Shown: one piece after another, positions 16,738-25,754 of the stretch
Layout: every line of letters begins with the position of its first letter
Position numbering within the stretch: position 1 is the first letter of the stretch
Source: Cupriavidus alkaliphilus
GTDB taxonomy: Bacteria; Pseudomonadota; Gammaproteobacteria; Burkholderiales; Burkholderiaceae
DNA length: 64,000 bases
Assembly: GCF_900094595.1 (NCBI RefSeq)
Contig: NZ_FMAD01000014.1
Span: 1 to 64,000 of the forward strand
Direction of reading: 5' to 3'
The notes under the pieces: generated by a model
Seen by the model: only the letters and a program-made list of their open reading frames with translations
Told to the model about the DNA's origin: nothing
Databases searched by the model: none
Translations under genes and position numbers: made by a program

Positions 16738-16941
16738 GTTATATTTTTTCCCGGCGTGCTAGGGTTCGGGTTCGCCAAAAAGCGCTGGCCGGCTTTGTGA
16801 TTCATATCAGACATTGCCGCGACCCCGACGGGGGCTGCCCATAAAAGAGTCATAAGGCGCCGGTTATACTGATCGGCGAACCCGGCCCCGCCAGCCCCCT
16901 GGCGCGGGTCCCGCCATTCCAGCAACGAGGTCTTACCAACA

Positions 16942-17403
16942 ATGCGCAGAATCACTTCCCAGCTTGCCCGCCCCGCCCGTCCTGCCCGCCGCGCGCGCGG
17001 CTTCACCCTGATCGAGATCATGGTCGTGATCGTGATCCTCGGCGTGCTGGCGGCACTGGTGGTGCCCAAGATCATGAGCCGTCCGGACGAAGCCCGCATC
17101 GTCGCGGCGCGCCAGGATATCTCGTCGATCATGCAGGCGCTCAAGCTGTACCGTCTCGACAACAGCCGCTATCCGACCACCGAGCAGGGCCTGGGCGCAC
17201 TGGTGGCCAAGCCTACCACCGAGCCGGTGCCCAACAACTGGAAGGGCGGCGGTTACCTGGAAAAGCTGCCCAAGGATCCTTGGGGCCATCCGTATCAGTA
17301 CCTGAACCCCGGCGTGCGCGGCGAAATCGACGTGTTCAGCTTCGGTGCCGACGGCCAGGCCGGCGGCAACGCCAACGACGCCGATATCGGCAACTGGGAG
17401 TAA
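16942..17403 (+). CDS. gspG: Type II secretion major pseudopilin GspG
   Basis: A 153-residue pseudopilin. The prepilin peptidase site is ARG|FTLIEIMVVIVILG (cleavage after Gly20), followed by the hydrophobic helix. The C-terminal region has KDPWGHPYQYLNPGVRGEIDVFSFGADGQ, the conserved calcium-site loop of GspG. It is the main component of the pseudopilus that pushes substrates through the secretin. First gene of gspGHIJKLMNDEF; the ~200-base region upstream is shared with divergent nsrR. Confidence 0.96.
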   Translation: MRRITSQLARPARPARRARGFTLIEIMVVIVILGVLAALVVPKIMSRPDEARIVAARQDISSIMQALKLYRLDNSRYPTTEQGLGALVAKPTTEPVPNNWKGGGYLEKLPKDPWGHPYQYLNPGVRGEIDVFSFGADGQAGGNANDADIGNWE

Positions 17404-17436
17404 GCGCCCCTGCCGCCCGCCCCTGCCGCTTCCCTG

Positions 17437-17937
17437 ATGACCACGGCGCCGCGCCGCCGCGCCTCCCGGCAGCGGCACTCCGGCTTTACGCTGCTGGAAC
17501 TGCTGGTGGTGATGGTGATCGCCGGCATCGTGATCTCGCTGGTCGCGGTCAATGCCTCGCCCAACGAGCGCGGCCGCGTGCTTGACGACGGCCAGCGCAT
17601 CGCGCGGCTGTTCGAGCTGGCGCAGGAAGAGGCGCAGCTGGGCGCACGCCCGCTCGCCTGGGAAGGCGACGCCGGCGGCTGGCGCTTCCTCGAGTCGACC
17701 CCCAACGGCTGGATCCCCCTGCGCACCGACGTGTTCGCGCCCGGCACCTGGCGCCTGGCGCTGGACCAGGTCATCGTCGCCGAAGGCGGCCGCAGCACCG
17801 GCACCAACAGCCCGCCGCGGCTGATTTTCGGGCGCGAGCTGATCGATGCCCCGCAGCGCCTGGTGCTGGTGCGCGGCGATATCCGCGTCGACGTGGCCGG
17901 CGACGGCAGCGGCCGCTATTTCGCCAGCACGCCATGA
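17437..17937 (+). CDS. gspH: Type II secretion minor pseudopilin GspH
   Basis: A 166-residue minor pseudopilin: basic leader, prepilin cleavage motif HSG|FTLLELLVVMVIAG (after Gly16) and a C-terminal globular domain ending VLVRGDIRVDVAGDGSG. GspH links the GspG shaft to the tip complex. It begins 33 bases after gspG and overlaps gspI by four bases. Confidence 0.92.
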   Translation: MTTAPRRRASRQRHSGFTLLELLVVMVIAGIVISLVAVNASPNERGRVLDDGQRIARLFELAQEEAQLGARPLAWEGDAGGWRFLESTPNGWIPLRTDVFAPGTWRLALDQVIVAEGGRSTGTNSPPRLIFGRELIDAPQRLVLVRGDIRVDVAGDGSGRYFASTP

Positions 17938-18347
17938 CGTCCCCGCGCTCCCCCGCACGCCGGCGCGCCCGCGCGGCCGGCTTCACGCTGATCGAAGTGC
18001 TGGTGGCGCTGACCATCCTGGCGGTGGCACTGACCGCGGCGATGCGCGCGATGGGCTCGATGATCGATGCCGGCGCGTCGCTGCAGACCCGCATGCTGGC
18101 CGAATGGAGCGCCGAGAACCACCTGGCCTCGCTGCGCCTTGCCAAGACCTGGCCCGAGCCCGGCGTCAGCGGCTATGCCTGCCCGCAGGGCGGCACGCCG
18201 CTGTACTGCGAGCAATCCGTGTCGGCCACGCCCAATCCGGTGTTCCGCCGCGTCGAGATCGCGGTCTATCCGTCGGCCACCGACAAGTCGGTGCGGCTGG
18301 CGTGGCTCGTCACCATCGTTCCCAATGAAATCCGCAACGTGCTCTGA
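17934..18347 (+). CDS. gspI: Type II secretion minor pseudopilin GspI
   Basis: A 137-residue pseudopilin with the cleavage motif AAG|FTLIEVLVALTILAVAL and the MLAEWSAENHLASLRL segment characteristic of GspI. It forms the tip of the pseudopilus with GspJ and GspK. It overlaps gspH by ATGA and gspJ by 23 bases, so translation is tightly coupled. Confidence 0.93.
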   Translation: MTSPRSPARRRARAAGFTLIEVLVALTILAVALTAAMRAMGSMIDAGASLQTRMLAEWSAENHLASLRLAKTWPEPGVSGYACPQGGTPLYCEQSVSATPNPVFRRVEIAVYPSATDKSVRLAWLVTIVPNEIRNVL

Positions 18348-19032
18348 GCGCCGGCGCGGGCGCCGATCCGCCAGCGGCTTCACGCTGCTGGAAATGCTGG
18401 TCGCCATCACGCTGCTGGCGGTGATGGCGGTGATCGGCTGGCGCGCGCTCGACAGCCTGACGCGCGGCCGCGAACGGCTGATCGACCATGACGCCCGGCT
18501 GGATGCACTGAAGGTGCTGTACGGCCAGATGCAGGCCGATTGCGAGCACCTGGCCAACCCCACGCTGCTGCAGGGCAGCCCGGTCGAGATCGGCCAGAAC
18601 CGCGTGCTGCTGGTGCGCGACCGCCGCGACGAAGGCCAGCCGCCGGCATGGCAGGCACTGTCTTACCAGCTGGACGGCAACACGCTGGTGCGCGTGGCCG
18701 CGCCGCCGGTGAGTAACCGCGCCGCGCTGCAGTCGTCGCTGCTGGCACTGCGCCAGGGCGGCGGCAACGACGCGCAGGTGCGGCGCCTGCTGGCCAACGT
18801 CGACGGCATGAGCGCGCGCGCCTGGGTCGAACCCGGCGGCTGGCAGGCCGACAGCAACCGGATCCGCAACGTGCTGTTCAGCGGCAACGCTGCCAGCGCG
18901 GTGCAAGCGTCGGAGGCCGGCGCGGCGGTGCCCAATACCGCGGTGCGGGCGGTGGAACTGACCATCCTCGCCCGCATGGGCGACGGCGACGCGCCGCGGC
19001 AGTTCCAGAAGATCTGCATGTCGGGGCTATGA
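18325..19032 (+). CDS. gspJ: Type II secretion minor pseudopilin GspJ
   Basis: A 235-residue pseudopilin with the motif ASG|FTLLEMLVAITLLAVMAVIGWRALD and a C-terminal VRAVELTILARMG strand. It is part of the I-J-K tip complex. The ATG at 18325 lies inside the end of gspI and gives a normal short basic leader; the longer upstream frame is a gspI shadow. The stop overlaps the gspK start by four bases. Confidence 0.92.
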   Translation: MKSATCSERRRGRRSASGFTLLEMLVAITLLAVMAVIGWRALDSLTRGRERLIDHDARLDALKVLYGQMQADCEHLANPTLLQGSPVEIGQNRVLLVRDRRDEGQPPAWQALSYQLDGNTLVRVAAPPVSNRAALQSSLLALRQGGGNDAQVRRLLANVDGMSARAWVEPGGWQADSNRIRNVLFSGNAASAVQASEAGAAVPNTAVRAVELTILARMGDGDAPRQFQKICMSGL

Positions 19033-20075
19033 CGCACGCCCGCAGCCCCCTCCGCTTCCGGCCTTTGCGCCGCGCGCGCGGCGCGGCCGTGGTCACCGCG
19101 CTGCTGATGGTGACGCTGGCCGTGGTGGTGGTGTCGGGGATGCTGTGGCGACAGCAGGTGCAGATTCGCGCCATCGAAAACCAGCGGCTGCTGGCCCAGG
19201 CCACCTGGATCGAGCGCGCCGCGGTCGACTGGGCGCGGCTGATCCTGCGCGACGACCAGCGCCGCAGCAACGTCGACGAGCTGGGCGAGCCGTGGGCGGT
19301 GCCGATCGCCGAAACCCGCCTGTCGGATTTCCTGGGCGCGTCGCTGCGCACCGACGTTGCGGGCGAGACCTCGTTCCTGTCCGGGCGCATCCTCGATGCG
19401 CAGGCGCGCTTCAACCTTGCCAACCTGGTGACATGGTCAGCCACCGGCGGCCAGGGCGCGCCGGTCGGGCGCGTTGCCAATATCGACCAGTCGGCGCAGG
19501 CCGCCTATGGCCGGCTGCTGCGGACCGTGGGCCTGAACCCGGCGCTGGCCGAATCCACCGCGCGCCACATGCTGCAGGCCGCGCAAGGTGGCCACGGCGC
19601 CGAGGGCTCGGGCCGGCAGGCGCCGCGCCCGCTCGACAGCGTGCAGGGCCTGCTGGCGCTGCCCGGCTACACGCCCGAGATGGTGGCGGTGCTGGAGCCC
19701 TTCGTGATCGTGCTGCCCGAGCGCACCCTGGTCAATGCCAACACCGCCGAGGCCGAGGTGCTGGCCGCGATGATCGACAAGCTGCCGCTGGAACGCGCGC
19801 GCGAGCTGGTGCGCCAGCGCGACCGCGCCTACTTCAACAACATCGGCAACCTGCAGACGCAGCTGTCCGCGCTGGCGCCGCAGGCGAGCAGCGGCAACCT
19901 CGGCAACCTGCTCGACGTGCGCTCGCATTACTTCCTGGTCTACGGGCTGGTGCGGCACGAGCGCGCCAGCCGGCTGCAGGTGTCGCTGATCTATCGCGGC
20001 GAACCGCTCGGTGCGGCCAACACCACCCGCGTGGTCTGGATCCAGGACGCGGACCGGCTGCCGGACCTGCGCTGA
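19029..20075 (+). CDS. gspK: Type II secretion minor pseudopilin GspK
   Basis: A 348-residue large minor pseudopilin. The leader RARGAAVVTALLMVTLAVVVVSGML replaces the usual FTL motif with AAVVTALL, as is common in GspK. The globular domain has QARFNLANLV, LLALPGYTPEMVAVLEPFV and LVNANTAEAEVLAAMIDKLP, typical of the family's SAM-like alpha domain. It caps the pseudopilus. It starts within the gspJ stop; a 270-base gap follows before gspL. Confidence 0.92.
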   Translation: MTHARSPLRFRPLRRARGAAVVTALLMVTLAVVVVSGMLWRQQVQIRAIENQRLLAQATWIERAAVDWARLILRDDQRRSNVDELGEPWAVPIAETRLSDFLGASLRTDVAGETSFLSGRILDAQARFNLANLVTWSATGGQGAPVGRVANIDQSAQAAYGRLLRTVGLNPALAESTARHMLQAAQGGHGAEGSGRQAPRPLDSVQGLLALPGYTPEMVAVLEPFVIVLPERTLVNANTAEAEVLAAMIDKLPLERARELVRQRDRAYFNNIGNLQTQLSALAPQASSGNLGNLLDVRSHYFLVYGLVRHERASRLQVSLIYRGEPLGAANTTRVVWIQDADRLPDLR

Positions 20076-20345
20076 GCATGGCAAGGCGGCCTGGCCCACA
20101 TATGAATACAGCACACCGGAGCAACCGGGGAGAATGGTATTGACGCGATTTTGTCACGCAGGCAAGGTATGCTGCGGCGCTGGCGCGAGCCTGACACCAG
20201 CCCGCTCGCCGCTGATCGGCCTCCCAGGCCGCCCGCCGGCATCCCCGCACTCCGGCAAGTTTCCTGCGCCGGGGCGTTCCCGGGCGCACCCCCATGGGCC
20301 ATGCGCCTTATCGAGCCGTTCTACTGAAGCCAAAGCAAGGACACC
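20076..20345. other. Gap inside the gsp operon between gspK and gspL
   Basis: The other plus-strand gsp genes overlap or lie within about 35 bases of each other, so 270 non-coding bases are unusual here. TTGACG at 20140-20145 could be a -35, but no -10 sits at a normal distance (TATGCT at 20168 is 22 bases away). No strong terminator or open frame was seen. The gap could hold a second promoter for gspLMNDEF. Confidence 0.4.
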
Positions 20346-21791
20346 TTGAGCACCACTCTGTACGTGCGCTTGCCGCACCGGCCGCATGACCAGCCGCAAC
20401 CGTGGCAGTTCGGCGCCCTGCCCTTTGCGCTGGTGCGCACGGCGGCGGCCGATGCCACGCGGCGCGGTTTGCCCCGTGCCGCACCGGAAGTGTTGCGAGA
20501 AGGCCACGCCCGCATCGCTGACCTGCCCGCGGCGGAGCGGCTGGTGCTGATCCTGGCCGCCAGCGACGTACTGCTGACCAGCGCCAGCGTGCCGCCGCTG
20601 CCGCCCGCGCGTTTGAAGCAGGCGCTGCCCAACCTGGTCGAGGATGCCCTCGCCACTGACGCGCAGCCCTGCCATATCGGCATCGGCCCCACCCTCGACG
20701 GCGCCGCATCCGCGCGCGGGCCGCGCCAGCGCCTGTTGATGGTGGCGGACCGCGCCTGGCTGCGCGCGGTGCTCGATGCCTTTGCCGAGCACCGCCATCG
20801 CCGCCGCCACGTGCTGGCCGCGCAGCTGTGCGTGCCCCTGGCCGCGCCGGCAGAAGAGGAAGCCGGCGCCGAGCCGACGCTGGCGCCGCCCGGGGCGGCG
20901 CCGGCTGCGGTGCAGCCGGCCACGCTGGTGGTCGAGGCCGCCGCCAGCGCACTCGCCGAAGGCGGCGCGCTCGGCGACGCATTGGGCGAAGCCTTGCCGG
21001 ACACCGCCAGCAGCACCGCACGCCAGTGGCAGCTGACCGTGCGCACCGGTGCGTACACCGGATACGGCCTGCTGCTGGGCGACGACGCGCTGGCCGCATG
21101 GCAGGCGCTGGCGCCTGAAGGCACCTGGTATGCCGATGGCGAGGCCGCGGCGATGGCGCCGGTGCCCGGGCTGCGCCAGGCCGGTCGCACCGGCTGGCGG
21201 CTGTGGATCGACGGTGCGCAGGAATGCCTGCGCGAGCCGGGGCTGGACCTGGCCCAGTTCGAATTCGCGCAGGGCCGCGCCGACCGCTGGAACCTGGTGG
21301 CGTGGCGCCTGCCGCTGGCGCTGGCGGCGGGCCTGGTGCTGGTCCAGCTGATCGGCATGAACACCCACTGGCTGCTGCTGCGCAACGAACAGCAACGGCT
21401 CGAAGCCGCGCAGGCGCAGACGCTGCGCGGCACCTTCCCGCAGACGCCGACGGTGATCGACCCCCCGCTGCAGATGCGCCGCCAGGTCGAGCAGCTGCGC
21501 ATCGCCAGCGGACGCAGCACGCCCGATGATTTCCTGCCGCTGGCCGACCGCTTCGCCCAGGCCGCGCGCCGGCTGCCGCCCGACGCGCTGCAGGCGCTCG
21601 AGTACCGCGGCCGCATGCTGGTGGTGACGCTCAAGCCCGGCACCGACACCGCCGGCCTGCGCAGCGCGGCGCGCCAGGCCGGACTGCAGATGGACGAAGA
21701 CAAGGCCGGCAATGCCGCGGGCAGCACCGGCTCCAGCGCAGGCACGCCTGTGACACCCGGCTCGCGCTGGACCATCAAGCCTGGCCTTTGA
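20346..21791 (+). CDS. gspL: Type II secretion inner-membrane protein GspL
   Basis: A 481-residue bitopic protein: an actin-like cytoplasmic domain (residues ~1-315) that binds the ATPase GspE, one transmembrane helix (AWRLPLALAAGLVLVQLIG, about 319-337), and a periplasmic ferredoxin-like domain (LPPDALQALEYRGRMLVVTLKPG). The start is a TTG at 20346 with AAGCAAGGA upstream; no ATG is better placed. The cytoplasmic domain has a Pro/Ala-rich insertion around residues 165-195. It precedes gspM by 16 bases. Confidence 0.9.
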   Translation: MSTTLYVRLPHRPHDQPQPWQFGALPFALVRTAAADATRRGLPRAAPEVLREGHARIADLPAAERLVLILAASDVLLTSASVPPLPPARLKQALPNLVEDALATDAQPCHIGIGPTLDGAASARGPRQRLLMVADRAWLRAVLDAFAEHRHRRRHVLAAQLCVPLAAPAEEEAGAEPTLAPPGAAPAAVQPATLVVEAAASALAEGGALGDALGEALPDTASSTARQWQLTVRTGAYTGYGLLLGDDALAAWQALAPEGTWYADGEAAAMAPVPGLRQAGRTGWRLWIDGAQECLREPGLDLAQFEFAQGRADRWNLVAWRLPLALAAGLVLVQLIGMNTHWLLLRNEQQRLEAAQAQTLRGTFPQTPTVIDPPLQMRRQVEQLRIASGRSTPDDFLPLADRFAQAARRLPPDALQALEYRGRMLVVTLKPGTDTAGLRSAARQAGLQMDEDKAGNAAGSTGSSAGTPVTPGSRWTIKPGL

Positions 21792-21807
21792 CCGGCGCAC
21801 GCCCGAC

Positions 21808-22413
21808 ATGAACCCATTGAAAGATTCCACCCGCAGCCCTTCGCCCGCCGCCCGCCGCAGCGGTGCCGCCACGCTGCGCACGCGCATGGCGCGGCTGCGC
21901 CCGTCGGTGCCGCAAGCCTGGCGGGAACGCTTCGACGCCTTCTGGTCGGCGCGCAACCCGCGCGAGCAGGCTATCCTGGGCGGCGGTGCCGCGGTGCTGG
22001 CACTGGTGCTCGGCTACCTGCTGCTGTGGGAGCCGGCCGCCGACGGCCGCGAGCGGGCCGCGCGCAACCTGCCGCAGCTGCGTGCCGACCTGGCCGAGAT
22101 GGAAACGCTGGCTCAGGAAGCCCGCGGCCTCAAGGCCACGCCGGCGCCGTCGCTGCGCGGCGATGCGCTGACCGAGGCGCTGCAGGAAAGCCTGGGCCAG
22201 TACGGCCTGAAAGCCACGCGCCTGGCGGCCGCCGCCGACAACAGCGTGCAGGTGCAGCTGGACAAGGTCCCGTTCGGGGCGGTCAGCACCTGGCTGCAGG
22301 ACGTGCGCCAGCAGCAGCGCATGAAGGTGATCGATGCGCGCGTGGTCTATGTCGGCGCCACGGCGCTGGTGAACGTTACCGCGACCCTGCAGGGTCCGGG
22401 CGGCCGCAGCTGA
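21808..22413 (+). CDS. gspM: Type II secretion inner-membrane protein GspM
   Basis: A 201-residue bitopic protein: a long basic cytoplasmic tail with a FWSARNPREQAILGGGAAVLALVLGYLLLW segment (helix about residues 52-74), then a periplasmic domain with LTEALQESLGQYGLKATRL and VPFGAVSTWLQDVRQQQRMKV, standard GspM features. It pairs with GspL in the assembly platform. Its stop TGA shares bases with the gspN ATG (TGATG). Confidence 0.92.
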   Translation: MNPLKDSTRSPSPAARRSGAATLRTRMARLRPSVPQAWRERFDAFWSARNPREQAILGGGAAVLALVLGYLLLWEPAADGRERAARNLPQLRADLAEMETLAQEARGLKATPAPSLRGDALTEALQESLGQYGLKATRLAAAADNSVQVQLDKVPFGAVSTWLQDVRQQQRMKVIDARVVYVGATALVNVTATLQGPGGRS

Positions 22414-23222
22414 TGGTGCGGCTGGAAACCCTGCGCCTGCCGCGGCGCGCGCTGCGCCAGCCGGCCGCCGCGCGGCGCCTGCGCTGGCTCGGGCTGGGCC
22501 TGGCCACGGCCGCGGTGACCACGGTGGCGATGCTGCCGGCAACATGGATCGCTACGCGCGTCGCCACGCAGACCCAGGGACGCGTCCTGCTGGCCGATGC
22601 CAGCGGCTCGCTGTGGCGCGGCAGCGCCACGCTGGCGCTGTCGGCCGGCGCCGGCAGCCAGACCGCCACCGTGCTGCCCGGGCGGCTGCAGTGGACGCTG
22701 GCGTTCTGGCCGCTGCTGACCGGCCGCGCGCGGCTGGTGCTGACCCATGCCGAGGCCATGGCGGCGCCGGTCGCCATTACCGCGACCCCGGGCGGCTGGA
22801 CCGCGCAGTCGGGCGCGATGCGGCTGCCCGCGTCGCTGCTCGAGGGCGTGGGCGCGCCGTTCAACACGCTGCGCCCGGACGGCCTGATGCGGGTGGACTG
22901 GTCCACGCTGCAGGGCCGGTTTTCCGGCCAGGGCATGACCGGCCATATGACGCTGCGCATCGAGCAGGTATCGGCCGCGGTCAGCCGGCTGCGCCCGCTC
23001 GGCAGCTACCGCGCCGAGATCGACTGGACCGGCGCAGGCGGCGGCAAGCTGCAGCTGAGCACCATCGATGGTCCGCTGCACCTGGAGGGCAGCGGCACCC
23101 TCGGGCGGCAGGCGCGCTTCGAAGGTACCGCGCATGCCGAACCCGAGGCGGCGACGCAGCTGACCAGCCTGCTGAGCCTGCTGGGACGACGAGACAACAA
23201 TGTGACTAGGCTGCGTTTCTGA
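22413..23222 (+). CDS. gspN: Type II secretion system protein GspN
   Basis: A 269-residue inner-membrane protein with one N-terminal helix (LGLGLATAAVTTVAMLPATW, about residues 28-47) and a large periplasmic domain: GRVLLADASGSLWRGSATLAL near its start and IDGPLHLEGSGTLG later, typical of GspN. GspN occurs in only some type II systems and its precise role is unclear. Translation is coupled to gspM through overlapping TGATG. Confidence 0.88.
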   Translation: MVRLETLRLPRRALRQPAAARRLRWLGLGLATAAVTTVAMLPATWIATRVATQTQGRVLLADASGSLWRGSATLALSAGAGSQTATVLPGRLQWTLAFWPLLTGRARLVLTHAEAMAAPVAITATPGGWTAQSGAMRLPASLLEGVGAPFNTLRPDGLMRVDWSTLQGRFSGQGMTGHMTLRIEQVSAAVSRLRPLGSYRAEIDWTGAGGGKLQLSTIDGPLHLEGSGTLGRQARFEGTAHAEPEAATQLTSLLSLLGRRDNNVTRLRF

Positions 23223-23250
23223 TGCCACGCAGAGCGCACAGCCCACGGAA

Positions 23251-25746
23251 ATGACTATGACCACCCACGCCAACCGACCTGTTTTCAAGACCGCCTGCGC
23301 CCGCGCCGTGGCATTGCTCTGCGGGCTCTCCTTGCTGGCGCCCGCGCCGCTGTGGGCCCAGCCCGGCGCGCCGGCCGCGCGCAGCCAAGGCACGCCGCCG
23401 GCGCCGCCCGACGTCACCCCGGCCAATCGCGACCAGGTGGTGCTGAACTTCGTCAACGCCGACCTCGACTCCGTGATCAAGGCGGTCGGCCAGGCCACCG
23501 GCAAGAACTTCGTCATCGACCCGCGCGTGAAGGGCACCGTCAACCTCGTCACCGAGCAGCCGGTCTCGCGCGCGCAGGCGCTGCAGACGCTGGGCTCGGT
23601 GCTGCGCATGCAGGGCTATGCCATGGTCGAGAGCAACGGCTTCACCAAGGTCGTGCCCGAGGCCGACGCCAAGCTGCAGGGCTCGCCCACCGTGATCGGC
23701 GGCAGCCCCAGCCGCGGCGACCAGGTGGTGACGCAGGTGTTCCGGCTGAACTACGAGTCGGCCAACAACCTGGTGCCGGTGCTGCGGCCGATGATCGCGC
23801 CCAACAACACCATCACCGCCTATCCGGCCAACAACACCCTGGTCATCACCGACTACGCCGACAACCTGCGCCGCATCGCCCGCATCATCGCCGCGGTCGA
23901 TGCGCCGGCCTCGGGTGAGGTCGAACTGGTGCCGCTCAAGCATGCGCTGGCCAGCGATACCGCGGCGGTGCTGCAGCGCCTGCTGGACCCGGCCGCCGCG
24001 GGCGCGGCCGGCGGCGGCGGCGGTGGCGCGGCCGTCGATGCCAGCCTGCGCACCTCGGTGGTGGCCGAGCCGCGCAGCAATTCACTGATGATCCGCGCCA
24101 CCAGCCGAGCGCGCCTGCAGCAGGCGCGCCAGCTGATCGAGAAGCTCGACCAGCCCTACGCGCGCCCCGGCAACATCTGGGTAGTGCCGCTGAAGAACGC
24201 CGATGCGATCAAGCTGGCCGCCACGCTGCGCGCCATCGTCGCCGCCGACAGCAGCTTCGCCACCTCGACCCAGCCCGGCGGACAGCCTGGCGGCCTCGGC
24301 GGCGCGGCGGGCATGACCAATGTCTCGACGCCGACCGGCGGCCAGTTCACCGGCGGCGCAACCACGACCCAGACCGGCATGCGCAGCGGCACCGGCACCG
24401 GGAGCGGCACCGGCGCCTCTGGCAGCTCGGCCTTCGCCGCCTCGTTCGGCACCAATACCCAGCCGACCACCGGCGGCATCATCCAGGCGGACCCGTCCAC
24501 CAACTCGCTGATCATCACCGCCAGCGAACCGGTCTACCGCAACCTGCGCGGCGTGATCGACGACCTCGACGCGCGCCGCGCGCAGGTCTACATCGAGTCG
24601 ATGATCGTCGAGGTGACCGCGACCCAGGCCAGCGAGCTGGGGATCCAGTGGCAGGGCCTGATCAGCTCGCCCGGCGGCAACAACAACGTCTTTGCCGGCA
24701 CCAACTTCGGCACCGGCGGGCAGAACATCCTGAACCTGACCCTGGCCGGGGCGCTGGCCGACAGCAACCGCACCGCCGGCATCGCCGCGGCGCAGGGGCT
24801 GGTGCAGGACATCGGCGGCCTGAACCTGGGCATCGTCAACCGGGCCATGGGGCTGGGTGCGCTGCTGCGCGCCCTGGGCACCAACGGCAGCGTCAACCTG
24901 CTGTCCACGCCGAACCTGATCACGCTGGAGAACGAAGAAGCCAAGATCCTGATCGGCCAGAACATCCCGATCACCACCGGCTCCTACGCCCAGACCGGCG
25001 GCGCGGCCTCGGTCACGCCGTTCCAGACTTTCGACCGCAAGGACGTCGGCATCACGCTGCGGGTGAAGCCGCAGATCACCGACGGCGGCCTGGTGAAGAT
25101 GCAGATCTTCCAGGAATCGTCGAACGTGGTGCAGGCCACCGCCAACCTGATCCAGGGCCCGACCACCAATGTGCGCTCGATCGAGACCAACGTGCTGGTC
25201 GACGACGGCCAGATCATCGTGCTGGGCGGCCTGATCGAGGACAACTATGGCGACGGCGTGCAGAAGGTGCCGCTGCTGGGCGACATCCCCCTGATCGGCG
25301 GCCTGTTCCGCTACGAGAACAAGAACCGCTCGAAGACCAACCTGCTGGTGTTCCTGCGGCCCTATGTGATGCGCACGGCCGGCGCCACCGACCGCCTGAC
25401 CGCGGACCGCTACGACTATATGCGCGCGCAGCAGCAGGGCTTCGTATCGCCTAACATCATGGTGCGGGACACCAACACGCCGATGCTGCCGCCGGCCGAC
25501 GCGCCGACCACGCCGTTCGTCAACCCGCGCACCAACGGCGCCGTGCCCGGGCCGCTGCCGCTGCCCCAGACGCTGCCGCAGAGCGCGCCGCAAGCGGGCG
25601 TGCCGGGTCAGCCACAGCCGCTGCAGGCGGCCCCGCAACCGGTGCCGGAACCGGTCCCGCAACCCCTGCCGCAACCCGCGCCGCAAGCGCCGGTGAGCGC
25701 CCCGCAACCGCTCAACCAGCGCGGCGAAGCCGCACTTCCGTACTGA
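23251..25746 (+). CDS. gspD: Type II secretion outer-membrane secretin GspD
   Basis: An 831-residue secretin. A signal peptide (ALLCGLSLLAPAPLWAQ) is followed by N0-N3 periplasmic domains (FVIDPRVKGTVNLVTEQPVS; NTLVITDYADNLRRI). A Gly/Thr/Ser-rich insertion (about residues 340-400) lies within N3, then comes the secretin core with VPLLGDIPLIGGLFRYENKNRSKTNLLVFLRPYV. The C-terminal ~90 residues are Pro/Gln repeats. It forms the channel for folded exoproteins. In this operon gspD follows gspN rather than standing first. Confidence 0.95.
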   Translation: MTMTTHANRPVFKTACARAVALLCGLSLLAPAPLWAQPGAPAARSQGTPPAPPDVTPANRDQVVLNFVNADLDSVIKAVGQATGKNFVIDPRVKGTVNLVTEQPVSRAQALQTLGSVLRMQGYAMVESNGFTKVVPEADAKLQGSPTVIGGSPSRGDQVVTQVFRLNYESANNLVPVLRPMIAPNNTITAYPANNTLVITDYADNLRRIARIIAAVDAPASGEVELVPLKHALASDTAAVLQRLLDPAAAGAAGGGGGGAAVDASLRTSVVAEPRSNSLMIRATSRARLQQARQLIEKLDQPYARPGNIWVVPLKNADAIKLAATLRAIVAADSSFATSTQPGGQPGGLGGAAGMTNVSTPTGGQFTGGATTTQTGMRSGTGTGSGTGASGSSAFAASFGTNTQPTTGGIIQADPSTNSLIITASEPVYRNLRGVIDDLDARRAQVYIESMIVEVTATQASELGIQWQGLISSPGGNNNVFAGTNFGTGGQNILNLTLAGALADSNRTAGIAAAQGLVQDIGGLNLGIVNRAMGLGALLRALGTNGSVNLLSTPNLITLENEEAKILIGQNIPITTGSYAQTGGAASVTPFQTFDRKDVGITLRVKPQITDGGLVKMQIFQESSNVVQATANLIQGPTTNVRSIETNVLVDDGQIIVLGGLIEDNYGDGVQKVPLLGDIPLIGGLFRYENKNRSKTNLLVFLRPYVMRTAGATDRLTADRYDYMRAQQQGFVSPNIMVRDTNTPMLPPADAPTTPFVNPRTNGAVPGPLPLPQTLPQSAPQAGVPGQPQPLQAAPQPVPEPVPQPLPQPAPQAPVSAPQPLNQRGEAALPY

Positions 25747-25754
25747 GGCCCGTC

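Noticed and set aside
14129-16762. 877-codon plus-strand frame
   Set aside because: Antisense to gspC, hmp and nsrR, all of which have clear family motifs; low-complexity translation.
25560-25740. Repetitive Pro/Gln codons at the end of gspD
   Set aside because: Considered as a DNA repeat, but it is simply the low-complexity secretin C-terminus.
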